Shown here piece by piece: positions 16,750-24,961 of a stretch of 64,000 nt of DNA. The number at the start of each line of letters is the position of its first letter. Within the stretch, counting starts at the first letter, position 1. Both the position numbers and the translations under genes were made by a program. The DNA comes from Streptomyces cinerochromogenes (GTDB lineage: Bacteria; Actinomycetota; Actinomycetes; Streptomycetales; Streptomycetaceae). The notes below the pieces were generated by a model, which worked only from the letters and a program-made list of their open reading frames with translations, was not told the DNA's origin and made no database searches. The DNA is taken from contig NZ_BMRM01000012.1 in NCBI RefSeq assembly GCF_014648635.1, forward strand, positions 124,001-188,000, read 5' to 3'.

Positions 16750-17178
16750 GTGGGCTCCCTGGCCTGGGAAGTGATCGGCGTGATCCACACCGATGGCGGC
16801 TGCGCCGAGTGGACTTTTCCGGCGGAACCCGGCGCCGTGCGCGCCGCCCGCGCGGCGGTCCGGGACCAGTTGTACGGCTGGCACCTCGACTGCCTCGCCG
16901 ATCTCGCCGAGCTGCTGGTCAGCGAGCTGGTCACCAACGCGCTGCGGCACGCCGCCGGCCCCATCGGCGTACGGCTGGTCCGCCCGGCCGGGATCGGTGA
17001 CACGCTGCGGGTGGAGGTCTCCGACCCGCTCCCCGACCCGCCGCGGGAACGTGTCGCGCACCCCGAGGACGAGAGCGGACGCGGCCTCCAGCTGGTCGCC
17101 GGCTCCTCCCGCCGCTGGGGCACCAGTCCCGGCGAGAGCGGAAAGACCGTCTGGTTCGAACTGGCGGTGCCCGGGTGA
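16750..17178 (+). CDS. Single-domain HATPase (anti-sigma-factor-like kinase)
   Basis: A 142-residue protein consisting of one histidine-kinase-like ATPase domain: N-box ELLVSELVTNALRHA, G1 box DESGRGLQLV and G2-like GKTVWFELAVPG. Such proteins act as serine kinases toward anti-anti-sigma factors or as ATP-binding regulators in Streptomyces. The large phosphatase 270 bases downstream ends in the same domain, suggesting related signalling. The start is unclear. GTG 16750 and GTG 16771 are both possible, and neither has a good ribosome site. A strong GGAGG (16665-16669) instead serves a GTG at 16677 in another frame. Confidence 0.8.
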   Translation: MGSLAWEVIGVIHTDGGCAEWTFPAEPGAVRAARAAVRDQLYGWHLDCLADLAELLVSELVTNALRHAAGPIGVRLVRPAGIGDTLRVEVSDPLPDPPRERVAHPEDESGRGLQLVAGSSRRWGTSPGESGKTVWFELAVPG

Positions 17179-17450
17179 CGCCGCGGCAGCCGCGGGGGCA
17201 CGGGGGTGTACAGCCGTCAGCGTGCCGTCCATCGTGCGCGCCGGGGGCGCACACGGCCCGGCGGTGGGTGGTTCGGCGGTGTGTTCCCTGGTTAGAAGAG
17301 TGGAAGTGTTGTCACGGACCGGTCCGAAAAAGACCTGGACCGAGCTGTGATCGTGAACACCGTGTCGTGCGGCGCCGTAGTGCTGGATACTGCGGGCAGC
17401 CGCCCCCGGTGACCGGTGCCGGACGCGGTGAGCTGGAGGGGACGGTTCGC

Positions 17451-20039
17451 GTGAGCGAGATACCAGCGAAGGCCACGGAGTCCGAGGACCCGTCGGACGG
17501 CGCGAGGAGTCAGACCGCGGAGGCTGCCGCGGCACCCGGTGACGCCATGTGGCAGAGCAGTCCGCCCGGTTCGATCTATGACTACATCAAGGTCGCGTCC
17601 TTCTCCATCAGCCCCGGCGGACTGGTCGACCAGTGGAGCCTGCGTGCCGAGCAGCTCTTCGGGATCCCCGCCGAACGCGCCGTCGGCATGGACCCGATAG
17701 AGGCCTTCATCGACCCCGACCTGCGCGATCGCGGCCAGCGGAAGATGGCCGAAATCCTCGACGGGCGCGAGTGGACCGGGGTGGTGCCGTTCCGGATGCC
17801 GGACCGGCCGGACGGCACGCGCGGCGAGGAGGGGCTGGCCGAGGTCTACGTCATGCCGACGCGGACCGCCGAGGGCGAGAAGGCCGCCGTCTGCATCGTC
17901 GTGGACGTCCGCACGCTGCGCAGCATCGAGACCGATCTCGCCGCCTCGCAGGCGATTTTCGGTCAATCCCCTTTCGGATTCCTGCTGATCGACGCCGAGT
18001 TGCGGGTCCGCCGGGCCAACATGCGCTTCGCCTCCGTCTTCGGCGGAACCCCGGACGACCACCGGGGCAAGGGGGTTCACGACTATCTGCTGCGCGGTGA
18101 GGCCGAGCGGGTTTCGGCCACCCTGCGGCGGGTGCTGGAGACCGGCGAGTCCATCACCGACATGCACATCACCGGCTTCGTCCCGGGCTCGGAGGAACGC
18201 CGGCACTGGTCGGTCAACCTCTACCGCGTGCACAGCGGCACCGGCCGGCCCATCGGCATCGCCTGGCTCGGCACCGACATCACCGCCCGCCGGGCCGCCG
18301 CCCGCGAGGCCGCCGCCGCCCGCCGCAACCTGGCGCTGCTCAACGAGGCCGGCGCCCGCATAGGGAACTCCCTGGACCTGGAGACCACGGCCCGCGAACT
18401 CCTCGACGTCGTCGTCCCCGGCTTCTGCGACCTCGCCACCGTCGACCTCTACCAGGGCCTGCTGGCCGGCGACGAGACCCCGCCCGGACTCGCCGACGGC
18501 AGCGCCGAACTGCGCCGGGTCGCCTTCGCCAGCGCCGTCTCCGGGGCGCCCTTCAGCGGTTCCGGGAAAGCCGTCGAGGTCGGCGCGGTCCACCACTTCC
18601 CGTTCAACTCGCCCTGCGCGGACGCCCTGCGCACCGCCCGGCCGCAGCACGTGCCCGCCGAGGAGGGTGGCCTCGTGCAGTCCACGCTGGCCGTGCCGAT
18701 GGTCGCCCACGACACCGTCGTGGGGCTCGCCCAGTTCGCCCGTACCAAGGGCAGCGAGCCGTTCGGGGACCGCGACCGGGACCTGGCCGTCGAACTGGCG
18801 GCGCGGGCCGCGGTCTGCATCGACAACGCGCGTCTGTACCGCCGCGAGCACGAACGGGCGTTGATACTGCAGCGGTCCCTGCTCCCGCCCGGTGATCCCG
18901 AGGCCTCCGGTCTGGACATCGCCTGCCGCTACCTGCCGGGCAACGCGGCGACCGAGGTGGGCGGCGACTGGTTCGACGTCATCGAACTCCCCGGGCACCG
19001 TACGGCGCTGGTGGTCGGGGACGTCATGGGGCGGGGTCTGCGGGCGGCGGTCGCGATGGGCGAACTCCGCACGGCCGTACGCACGCTGGCCCTGCTGGAC
19101 CTGGAACCGGCGGAGGTCCTCTCGGCGCTGGACGAGATCGCACGCGGGCTCGGCACGCCGGGCGGTGTCCAGCAGGCGACCCGGGCGGCCCGTCAGCCCC
19201 GGGACGCCGACCTCTCGGAGGTGTACCTGGCGACCTGCGTGTACGCCGTGTACGACTCCGTCACCAGACGCTGTACGTTCGCCAACGCCGGCCATCTGCC
19301 GCCGGTCCTGGTCGAGCCCGGCGAGGCGGCGCTCATGCTCGACGTACCACCCGGGATGCCGCTCGGGGTGGGCGGCGAGCCGTTCGAGGAGGTGGAGGTC
19401 GAACTCCCGGAGGGCGCACTGCTCGCGCTCTACACGGACGGCCTGGTCGAGTCCCGCGACCACCCCCTGGACGAGGGCCTCCAGGCGTTCATCGGCGCGC
19501 TCACGGACCCCTCCCGCCCGCTGGAGGACGTCTGCGACCACGTCCTCAACACCCTGGACACCCACCACGGCGAGGACGACATCGCGCTGCTGATGGCCCG
19601 GGTGCAGGGGCTGCCCGCCGACTCGGTCGGCGACTGGACCCTGCCGCGGGAGCCGCGCAGCGTGGGCCGGGCCCGGGAGTACGCTCGCGGGCAGTTGCTG
19701 TCCTGGGACCTGGAGCCGCTGGTCGACACGACGGAACTGCTGGTCAGCGAGCTGGTGACGAACGCGCTCCGGTACGGCGAGGGGGACATCAGGCTGCGGC
19801 TGCTGCTCGACCGCACGCTGGTCTGCGAGGTCTGGGACTCCGGACTGGTCCAGCCGAGGCGCCGACGGGCCCGGGACACCGACGAGGGCGGACGGGGCCT
19901 GCAACTGGTCGGTCTCCTCAGCGCGGCCTGGGGCTCCCGCCGGACACCCCGCGGCAAGACGGTGTGGTTCGAACTGCCGCTGCCGGGCGGGGACGGAACC
20001 CTCACCGACCCGGCGGAGGCACTGCTGAGCCTCTTCTGA
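17451..20039 (+). CDS. PAS-GAF-SpoIIE (PP2C) phosphatase with C-terminal HATPase
   Basis: An 862-residue signalling protein. PAS-like domains lie at ~40-150 (FSISPGGLVDQWSLRAEQLFG) and ~165-280 (IFGQSPFGFLLIDAELRVRRAN). A GAF domain spans ~290-460 (LLNEAGARIGNSLDLETTARELLD), the SpoIIE/PP2C phosphatase ~480-720 (EVGGDWFDVIELPGHRTALVVGDVMGRG, LYTDGLVESRD, DDIALLMAR) and an HATPase ~735-850 (ELLVSELVTNALRYG, RGLQLVGLLS, GKTVWFELPLPG). It combines the phosphatase and kinase halves of an anti-anti-sigma switch in one chain, with sensing by PAS/GAF. The acidic residues for two metals are present. GTG 17451 follows GGAGGGGAC. Confidence 0.93.
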   Translation: MSEIPAKATESEDPSDGARSQTAEAAAAPGDAMWQSSPPGSIYDYIKVASFSISPGGLVDQWSLRAEQLFGIPAERAVGMDPIEAFIDPDLRDRGQRKMAEILDGREWTGVVPFRMPDRPDGTRGEEGLAEVYVMPTRTAEGEKAAVCIVVDVRTLRSIETDLAASQAIFGQSPFGFLLIDAELRVRRANMRFASVFGGTPDDHRGKGVHDYLLRGEAERVSATLRRVLETGESITDMHITGFVPGSEERRHWSVNLYRVHSGTGRPIGIAWLGTDITARRAAAREAAAARRNLALLNEAGARIGNSLDLETTARELLDVVVPGFCDLATVDLYQGLLAGDETPPGLADGSAELRRVAFASAVSGAPFSGSGKAVEVGAVHHFPFNSPCADALRTARPQHVPAEEGGLVQSTLAVPMVAHDTVVGLAQFARTKGSEPFGDRDRDLAVELAARAAVCIDNARLYRREHERALILQRSLLPPGDPEASGLDIACRYLPGNAATEVGGDWFDVIELPGHRTALVVGDVMGRGLRAAVAMGELRTAVRTLALLDLEPAEVLSALDEIARGLGTPGGVQQATRAARQPRDADLSEVYLATCVYAVYDSVTRRCTFANAGHLPPVLVEPGEAALMLDVPPGMPLGVGGEPFEEVEVELPEGALLALYTDGLVESRDHPLDEGLQAFIGALTDPSRPLEDVCDHVLNTLDTHHGEDDIALLMARVQGLPADSVGDWTLPREPRSVGRAREYARGQLLSWDLEPLVDTTELLVSELVTNALRYGEGDIRLRLLLDRTLVCEVWDSGLVQPRRRRARDTDEGGRGLQLVGLLSAAWGSRRTPRGKTVWFELPLPGGDGTLTDPAEALLSLF

Positions 20040-20102
20040 CCGGACATCGCCCACCCGTCGGGCCCGGCGGCGGCGATCGCTGAGCCCCTTCCGGCCTGCA
20101 CC

Positions 20103-20130
20103 GCCCACCCACCCGGCTCGGTGGGTGGGC
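20103..20130. terminator. Terminator between convergent genes
   Basis: An 11-bp perfect stem, GCCCACCCACC (20103-20113) with GGTGGGTGGGC (20120-20130), and a 6-base loop. It lies between the convergent phosphatase and TPM-like genes and can serve both. Confidence 0.75.
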
Positions 20131-20165
20131 TGCGGTGGCGGTGCCGAGGGGCCGTCGGAAGCGGG

Positions 20166-21770
20166 TCACGCGGCGTGGCGCGCACGGGTCCGCGGTCCGC
20201 CGAAAGCGGCGGGACGGTCGGGCTCCGGGGCCTCCCGGACATCCGGGGCCTCCGGGGCATCCCGGGCCTCCGGGGCATCCGGGAGGAGGATTCCGCCGAG
20301 GAGGGCGCCGGTGAGTCCGGCCGCGTGGGCCTCGGTGCGGGGGGTGCCGTAGGACCGCACGTCCCGTTCGGCCCGGTCCCGTGCCTCCCGGGCCACGGCG
20401 TCGGCCCGGGCGGTGTCGCCCGCGCCCAGCTCCCGGACCGCCTCCGCCAGCAGGGCCCGGGCCTCCGTGCCCACGGCCCCCCGGTGCACCGCGACGTACT
20501 CCTCCGCCCCGGCCACGGAACTGCGCGCCACGAGCAGCGCCGCCGTGTCCAGCACCCCGCTCCGCGCCGCCCCGGCCGGCCGCTCGGCGGCCCGGGTGAT
20601 CCGGCGCAGCGCGTCCAGCGGATCGTACGGACCCTCCGTCAGCTCCTCGCGGACCGCCGCCAGCACCCCGTCGGCGTAGGACAGCCGGGGGTGCGGCGCA
20701 CCCGTGGTCAGCGAGGTCCCGGTGCCGTTCCGGACCGCCGCCAGCTCCGCCTCCGCGCCGGTCAGCGCCGCCGGTACCAGCCCGGCCGCCTCCCGCAGCC
20801 GCGCCGCGAGCCGCTCCACCCCGCCGACCAGCACCCCCGCCTGGACCACCGCACCCTCTCCGGCGCGCAGCCGCCGGGCGGCCCGACGCGGCTCGCCCGC
20901 GTCGACGGCCTGGCGGGCCTCGTTGAGCCGGAGGGTGGCGAACACCAGCCGGTCCTTGGCCTGTTCGACGTACCCGCTGACGGGGCCGACCGCCGAGGGC
21001 GGGTACCGCTCCCGCAGATCCGCCAGGATGCCCTGCGCGGTCACCGCCCGCGCCGCCAGCTCCCGGAACCGCTCCTCGGCCACCACCAGCGCCGCCGCCA
21101 CCCCCCGTTCCCCGCCCTCCTGCTCCTCGCCGAGCCCCCGCAACCGGTCCAGCGCCTCCGCCTCCGCGTCCAGCCGGCGCCCGGCCTCCGCACAGCGGCC
21201 GATCACCCCGACCAGCGCCTGGCGCCGCGCGCTCGCCTCCTCCGGGACGCCCTCCTCGTACCGCCGCCAGATCGCGAACGCGGCCGACAGCTCCGTCTCG
21301 GCGGCCCGCAGCGCGTGCGTGAACGGCTCCGTCTGCTTCTCCGGGAACAGCTCCCGTACGAAGGACAGTTCCTCCCCGCTGGTCCGTACGCAGTCGTCGG
21401 CCAGCCGCAGTGCCGCCCGCGCCTGGCGCTCGGAGTCGGCCGGGGCGGGCACGGCCGGGTGTGCGGGGACGGTGCCCGGAGTCGTCCGGGTCCGGGCCCG
21501 GCGGGTGCGCCGCAGGTAGCCGTACCCGGCCAGGGACACGGCCGCGACCCCGGCGACCAGCGGCAGCACGAGGTCGGCCGCCGACGTCCCGTCCTCCTGC
21601 GGGGCGGAGGCGCTCGCCACGGGAACCGGATCATGGTCCGCGACCGTCATCACCGGCAGCACCAGCCACCCGGCTCCCACCAGAGCACCCAGCACGGCAT
21701 GCGCCACCCGCGCCCGTATGTGCGGTGGGGAGGCACGCCGGGGCCGGCCCCGTTCCAGGGAGGACGTCAC
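20166..21770 (-). CDS. Membrane protein resembling TPM-domain protein C-terminus
   Basis: A 534-residue protein with two hydrophobic segments near the N-terminus (AHAVLGALVGAGWLVLPVM, ~23-42; ADLVLPLVAGVAAVSLAGYGYL, ~65-86), a basic stop-transfer RRTRRARTR, and then a long helical cytoplasmic body (AALRLADDCVRTSGEELSFVRELF…). This body matches, from memory, the region that follows the TPM domain in Streptomyces TPM proteins, but the extracytoplasmic TPM domain expected between the two helices is replaced by about 20 residues. I therefore read it as a TPM-less paralogue. The C-terminus carries an APEA/PDVREAPE repeat. Function is unknown. Confidence 0.6.
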   Translation of the reverse strand: MTSSLERGRPRRASPPHIRARVAHAVLGALVGAGWLVLPVMTVADHDPVPVASASAPQEDGTSAADLVLPLVAGVAAVSLAGYGYLRRTRRARTRTTPGTVPAHPAVPAPADSERQARAALRLADDCVRTSGEELSFVRELFPEKQTEPFTHALRAAETELSAAFAIWRRYEEGVPEEASARRQALVGVIGRCAEAGRRLDAEAEALDRLRGLGEEQEGGERGVAAALVVAEERFRELAARAVTAQGILADLRERYPPSAVGPVSGYVEQAKDRLVFATLRLNEARQAVDAGEPRRAARRLRAGEGAVVQAGVLVGGVERLAARLREAAGLVPAALTGAEAELAAVRNGTGTSLTTGAPHPRLSYADGVLAAVREELTEGPYDPLDALRRITRAAERPAGAARSGVLDTAALLVARSSVAGAEEYVAVHRGAVGTEARALLAEAVRELGAGDTARADAVAREARDRAERDVRSYGTPRTEAHAAGLTGALLGGILLPDAPEARDAPEAPDVREAPEPDRPAAFGGPRTRARHAA

Positions 21771-21850
21771 ATTTCGGAGCGTATGGGCAGGTCGGCGGCT
21801 CCGCGAGCGGTACGGATACGGGTGGGGGACCAGGCGGACAGGGGGACGGG

Positions 21851-23200
21851 ATGGACGGAAACCCGACAGGCGAAAGCCGGCCGGCCGGGAAGCCGACGGA
21901 CGGGAGCCCGACGGACGGGAGCCCGACGGACGGGAGCCCGACGGACGGGAACCTGGCGGGCGGAAGCCAGAGGGGCGGAGACCCGGCGGGCGGAAGCCAG
22001 AGGGGCGGAGACCCGGCGGGCGAGAGTCCGGCGGACGAGAACCCGACCGGCGAGGAGCCCGCGGGCGACAACCCGACCGGCGTCACCCCCACCGCCGACA
22101 GCCCGGCCGACGGGAACCCGACCGGCGAGGGGCAGGCGGACGACAAGCCGTCGGCTGCGGGCGAGCGGCCGGAGGGGGTGCCGGCCCGCAAGCGCCGTCG
22201 CCGCATCCTCCGTGTCACCTCCGTCGTCCTCGCCCTCCTCCTGCTCCCGCTCCTCACCGCCGAGACGGCCCTCCGGCTCAACTACACCGGCGATCCGGCC
22301 CCCGGCACCCGCACCCGCCACCAGGACGCCCTCTGGCTGGGGCACGCCTGGGTGGACGGACGGAAGACCGGCAAGGACGTCAAGGCCCTCGCCCGGCGTC
22401 TGAGCGACACCGGGATCCGGGATCTGTACGTGCACGCGGGGCCGCTGGAGCACGACGGCACACTCCCCGCGTCCGCGTACCCGAAGGCCCGCTGGCTGAC
22501 GGCGGCCGTCCACCGGGAGCTGCCCGGGGTGCGGGTCCAGGCCTGGCTCGGGGACAAGCTGGCCAGTGAGGGTCCGGAGGGGCTGCGGCTCGACCGACCG
22601 GCCACCCGCGCGGCGGTCCTCGACTCGACCCGCTCCGTCCTCGCCGCCGGCTTCCAGGGCGCCCACTTCGACCTCGAACCCCTGCACTCCGGCGACCGCG
22701 ACTACCTCGGCCTCCTCGACGACCTGCGCGAGCTGACCCACGCCCGGGGCGCCGTGCTCTCCGTCGCCGCCCACCAGATCGACCCGCTGCCCGCCTTCCA
22801 CTCCTTCTGGGGTGCCACCACCGGCCACCCCAAGTGGTGGTCGCAGGCGTACTTCGGGCAGGTGGCCCGCCGGGTGGACCAGATCGCCGTCATGTCGTAC
22901 GACACCATGCAGCCGCTGCAGAGCCTGTACGGCGGCTATGTGGCCCAGCAGACCAGCCTCGCCCTGGAGGTCACCCCGGAGGGCACCGACCTGCTGATGG
23001 GCCTGCCCTTCTACCACGAGAACCGGTTCGGCCACTGGGCGCACGCCGAGACCGTCCCGGCGGCCGTGCGGGGCGTCCGGCTGGGCCTGTCCCGGACCGA
23101 CGCGGACCGTGCCCGCTTCGGCGTCGCCCTGTACGTCGACTTCGCCGCCACGGAGGATGACTGGACCGCCTATCGGAAGGACTGGGTCCGTACGCCATGA
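21851..23200 (+). CDS. Membrane-anchored glycosidase-like (GH18-like) protein
   Basis: A 449-residue protein. Residues 1-115 are a disordered tract of PTDGS and NPTGE repeats, followed by RKRRRRILRVTSVVLALLLLPLLT, a basic stretch and one membrane helix. The rest looks like a TIM barrel of the glycoside hydrolase 18-like group: FQGAHFDLEPLHSGDRDYLGLL recalls the catalytic D-x-E strand, with RRVDQIAVMSYDTM and DLLMGLPFYHEN as later strands. The canonical DxxDxDxE is reduced to DLE, so activity is uncertain. The stop overlaps the next gene's ATG (ATGA), coupling it to the phosphotransferase. Confidence 0.6.
   Translation: MDGNPTGESRPAGKPTDGSPTDGSPTDGSPTDGNLAGGSQRGGDPAGGSQRGGDPAGESPADENPTGEEPAGDNPTGVTPTADSPADGNPTGEGQADDKPSAAGERPEGVPARKRRRRILRVTSVVLALLLLPLLTAETALRLNYTGDPAPGTRTRHQDALWLGHAWVDGRKTGKDVKALARRLSDTGIRDLYVHAGPLEHDGTLPASAYPKARWLTAAVHRELPGVRVQAWLGDKLASEGPEGLRLDRPATRAAVLDSTRSVLAAGFQGAHFDLEPLHSGDRDYLGLLDDLRELTHARGAVLSVAAHQIDPLPAFHSFWGATTGHPKWWSQAYFGQVARRVDQIAVMSYDTMQPLQSLYGGYVAQQTSLALEVTPEGTDLLMGLPFYHENRFGHWAHAETVPAAVRGVRLGLSRTDADRARFGVALYVDFAATEDDWTAYRKDWVRTP
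21895..22020. repeat. In-gene tandem repeats (15-nt and 30-nt units)
   Basis: Within the 5' end of the glycosidase-like gene, a 15-base unit (ACGGACGGGAGCCCG) repeats about three and a half times, encoding PTDGS. It is followed by two exact 30-base copies (21961-21990 and 21991-22020). The multiple-of-three lengths keep the frame open. Confidence 0.85.
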
Positions 23201-24210
23201 CGTCCGCCCGCGCCCCCCTCACCCGTGACGCCCGCGCCCCCCTCACCCGTGACGGCCTCGCCCCGCTCGCCCGCGCGGCCCTCGGCCGTGCCCCCGCCGC
23301 CGTGCACCGGCTGCGCGGCGGCTCCAAGAAGGGCGTCTACCGGCTCGTCCTCGACGACGGCAGCACCGCGATCGCGTACGTCTGGTCCCCGGAGGAGGAC
23401 TACTGGGGGCCGTCCGGCACCGACATCCGCGACACCTTCTCGCACGCCTCCGGCATCGGTCTGTTCCTGGCCGCCCACCACCGGCTCACCGAGCTGGGCG
23501 TCCGCGTGCCGCGGCTGCTCCTCGCCGACGAGGACGCCGTCCACCTGCCCGCGCCCGCGGCGGTCGTGGAGGACATCCGCGGCCCGAGCCTGGAGCGGCT
23601 GCTGCGCGACGAGCCGGACGCGGCCCGGGTGCCGCTGGAGCGGCTGGCCGGGGTGCTCGGGGCGCTGCGGGAGTGCACGGCCGCCGGGCACGGCAAGGCC
23701 CTCCTGGTGGCGGAGGGCGGCACCGCGCTCGGCGGCTCCTGCGCGCGGGTCGTCACCGACCGGGCGGTCCGGGACATCGCGGACGCCGCCGAGCGGGACC
23801 CCCGCGTCCGCGCGGCGCGCGAGGCGCTGACGGAGCGGGTGCGGGACCTCGCGGGTGCCGTCGGACCGCGCGGCCACACCTCCCTCGTGCACGGCGAACT
23901 CGGCCCGGACCACGTCCTGGTGACCCCGGACGGCGATCCCGCGCTCATCGACGTCGAAGGCCTGATGTACTTCGACGCCGAGTGGGAGCACGTCTTCCTC
24001 CAGCTCCGCTTCGGGCCCGCCTACGACGTGCTGCGCGCCCCCGGCCTCGACCCCGACCGGATGGCCCTGTACCGGCTCGCGACACACCTGAGCCTGGTCG
24101 CCGGGCCGCTGCGGCTGCTCGACGGCGACTTCCCGGAGCGGGACGCGATGCAGGGGATCGCGGAGTTCAATCTCCGGCGGGCGCTCGGCCTTCTGCGGGA
24201 CGCCTCCTGA
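23197..24210 (+). CDS. Aminoglycoside-phosphotransferase-like kinase
   Basis: A 337-residue protein with the APH/choline-kinase fold. The nucleotide region is GGSKKGVYRLVLDDGSTAIAYVW, the catalytic loop is HGELGPDHVLV (HGDLxxxN-like, but with His at the Asn position), and the metal-binding strand is ALIDVEGLMYFD. It probably phosphorylates a small metabolite; the substrate is unknown. Codons 4-19 are an exact tandem duplication (24-base unit, 23206-23253) giving ARAPLTRD twice. Its 3' end overlaps the convergent sdhB by 44 bases. Confidence 0.78.
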   Translation: MTSARAPLTRDARAPLTRDGLAPLARAALGRAPAAVHRLRGGSKKGVYRLVLDDGSTAIAYVWSPEEDYWGPSGTDIRDTFSHASGIGLFLAAHHRLTELGVRVPRLLLADEDAVHLPAPAAVVEDIRGPSLERLLRDEPDAARVPLERLAGVLGALRECTAAGHGKALLVAEGGTALGGSCARVVTDRAVRDIADAAERDPRVRAAREALTERVRDLAGAVGPRGHTSLVHGELGPDHVLVTPDGDPALIDVEGLMYFDAEWEHVFLQLRFGPAYDVLRAPGLDPDRMALYRLATHLSLVAGPLRLLDGDFPERDAMQGIAEFNLRRALGLLRDAS

Positions 24211-24961
24211 TCTTCGCCCCGAGCCACACCAGCGGGTCGTACTTGCGGTCGACCGCCCGTTCCTTCAGCGGGATCAGCGCGTTGTCGGTGATCCTGATGC
24301 CCTCGGGGCAGACCTCCGTGCAGCACTTGGTGATGTTGCAGTAGCCGAGGCCGTGGTCGTCCTGGGCGGTGCGGCTGCGCTCCAGGCCGGTTTCGGCCGC
24401 CGCGTCCAGCGGGTGCATGTCGAGTTCGGCGACCCGCATCAGGTAGCGGGGACCGGCGAACGCCTGTTTGTTCTCCTCGTGGTCACGCACCACATGACAG
24501 GTGTTCTGGCACAGGAAGCACTCGATGCACTTGCGGAACTCCTGCGCGCGGTCCACGTCCTCCTGGAACATGCGGTACTCGCCGGGGCCCAGCCCGGACG
24601 GCGGCACGAAGGCCGGGACCTCCCGGGCCTTCTCGTAGTTGAAGCCGACGTCCGTCACCAGGTCCCGGATCACCGGGAAGGCGCGCAGCGGGGTGATCGT
24701 GACGGTCTCGGCACGGTCGAAGACCGACATGCGGGTCATGCACATCAGCCGCGGCCGGCCGTTGATCTCCGCCGAGCACGAACCGCACTTGCCCGCCTTG
24801 CAGTTCCAGCGCACGGCGAGGTCGGGCGCCTGGGTGGCCTGGAGGCGGTGGACGATGTCCAGGACCACCTCGCCGTCGTTCACCTCGACCGTGAAGTCCT
24901 CCAGGCCGCCGCCCTGTTCGTCGCCCCGCCACACCTGGAAGCGGGCCTCGTAGCTGCTCAC
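24167..24961 (-). CDS. sdhB: Succinate dehydrogenase iron-sulfur subunit
   Basis: A 264-residue subunit that carries electrons from the flavoprotein to the membrane quinone site. The [2Fe-2S] ligands are Cys54, Cys59, Cys62 and Cys74 (WNCKAGKCGSC…LMC); [4Fe-4S] and [3Fe-4S] ligands lie in CIECFLCQNTC and KCCTEVCPEGI. GTG at 24961 overlaps the sdhA stop by four bases (GTGA). The basic tail RRRPAEGRAP overlaps the convergent phosphotransferase gene. The order sdhC-sdhA-sdhB matches mycobacterial Sdh1. Annotation as fumarate reductase is possible, but aerobic succinate oxidation is more likely. Confidence 0.93.
   Translation of the reverse strand: MSSYEARFQVWRGDEQGGGLEDFTVEVNDGEVVLDIVHRLQATQAPDLAVRWNCKAGKCGSCSAEINGRPRLMCMTRMSVFDRAETVTITPLRAFPVIRDLVTDVGFNYEKAREVPAFVPPSGLGPGEYRMFQEDVDRAQEFRKCIECFLCQNTCHVVRDHEENKQAFAGPRYLMRVAELDMHPLDAAAETGLERSRTAQDDHGLGYCNITKCCTEVCPEGIRITDNALIPLKERAVDRKYDPLVWLGAKIRRRPAEGRAPAGD

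Noticed and set aside
21895..22020. CRISPR-like array
   Set aside because: The repeats are contiguous without spacers, in-frame and within a gene, so they encode peptide repeats.
24167..24961. Fumarate reductase FrdB instead of SdhB
   Set aside because: Subunit order and the Sdh1-like membrane subunit favour succinate oxidation in an aerobe, although sequence alone cannot exclude the reverse reaction.
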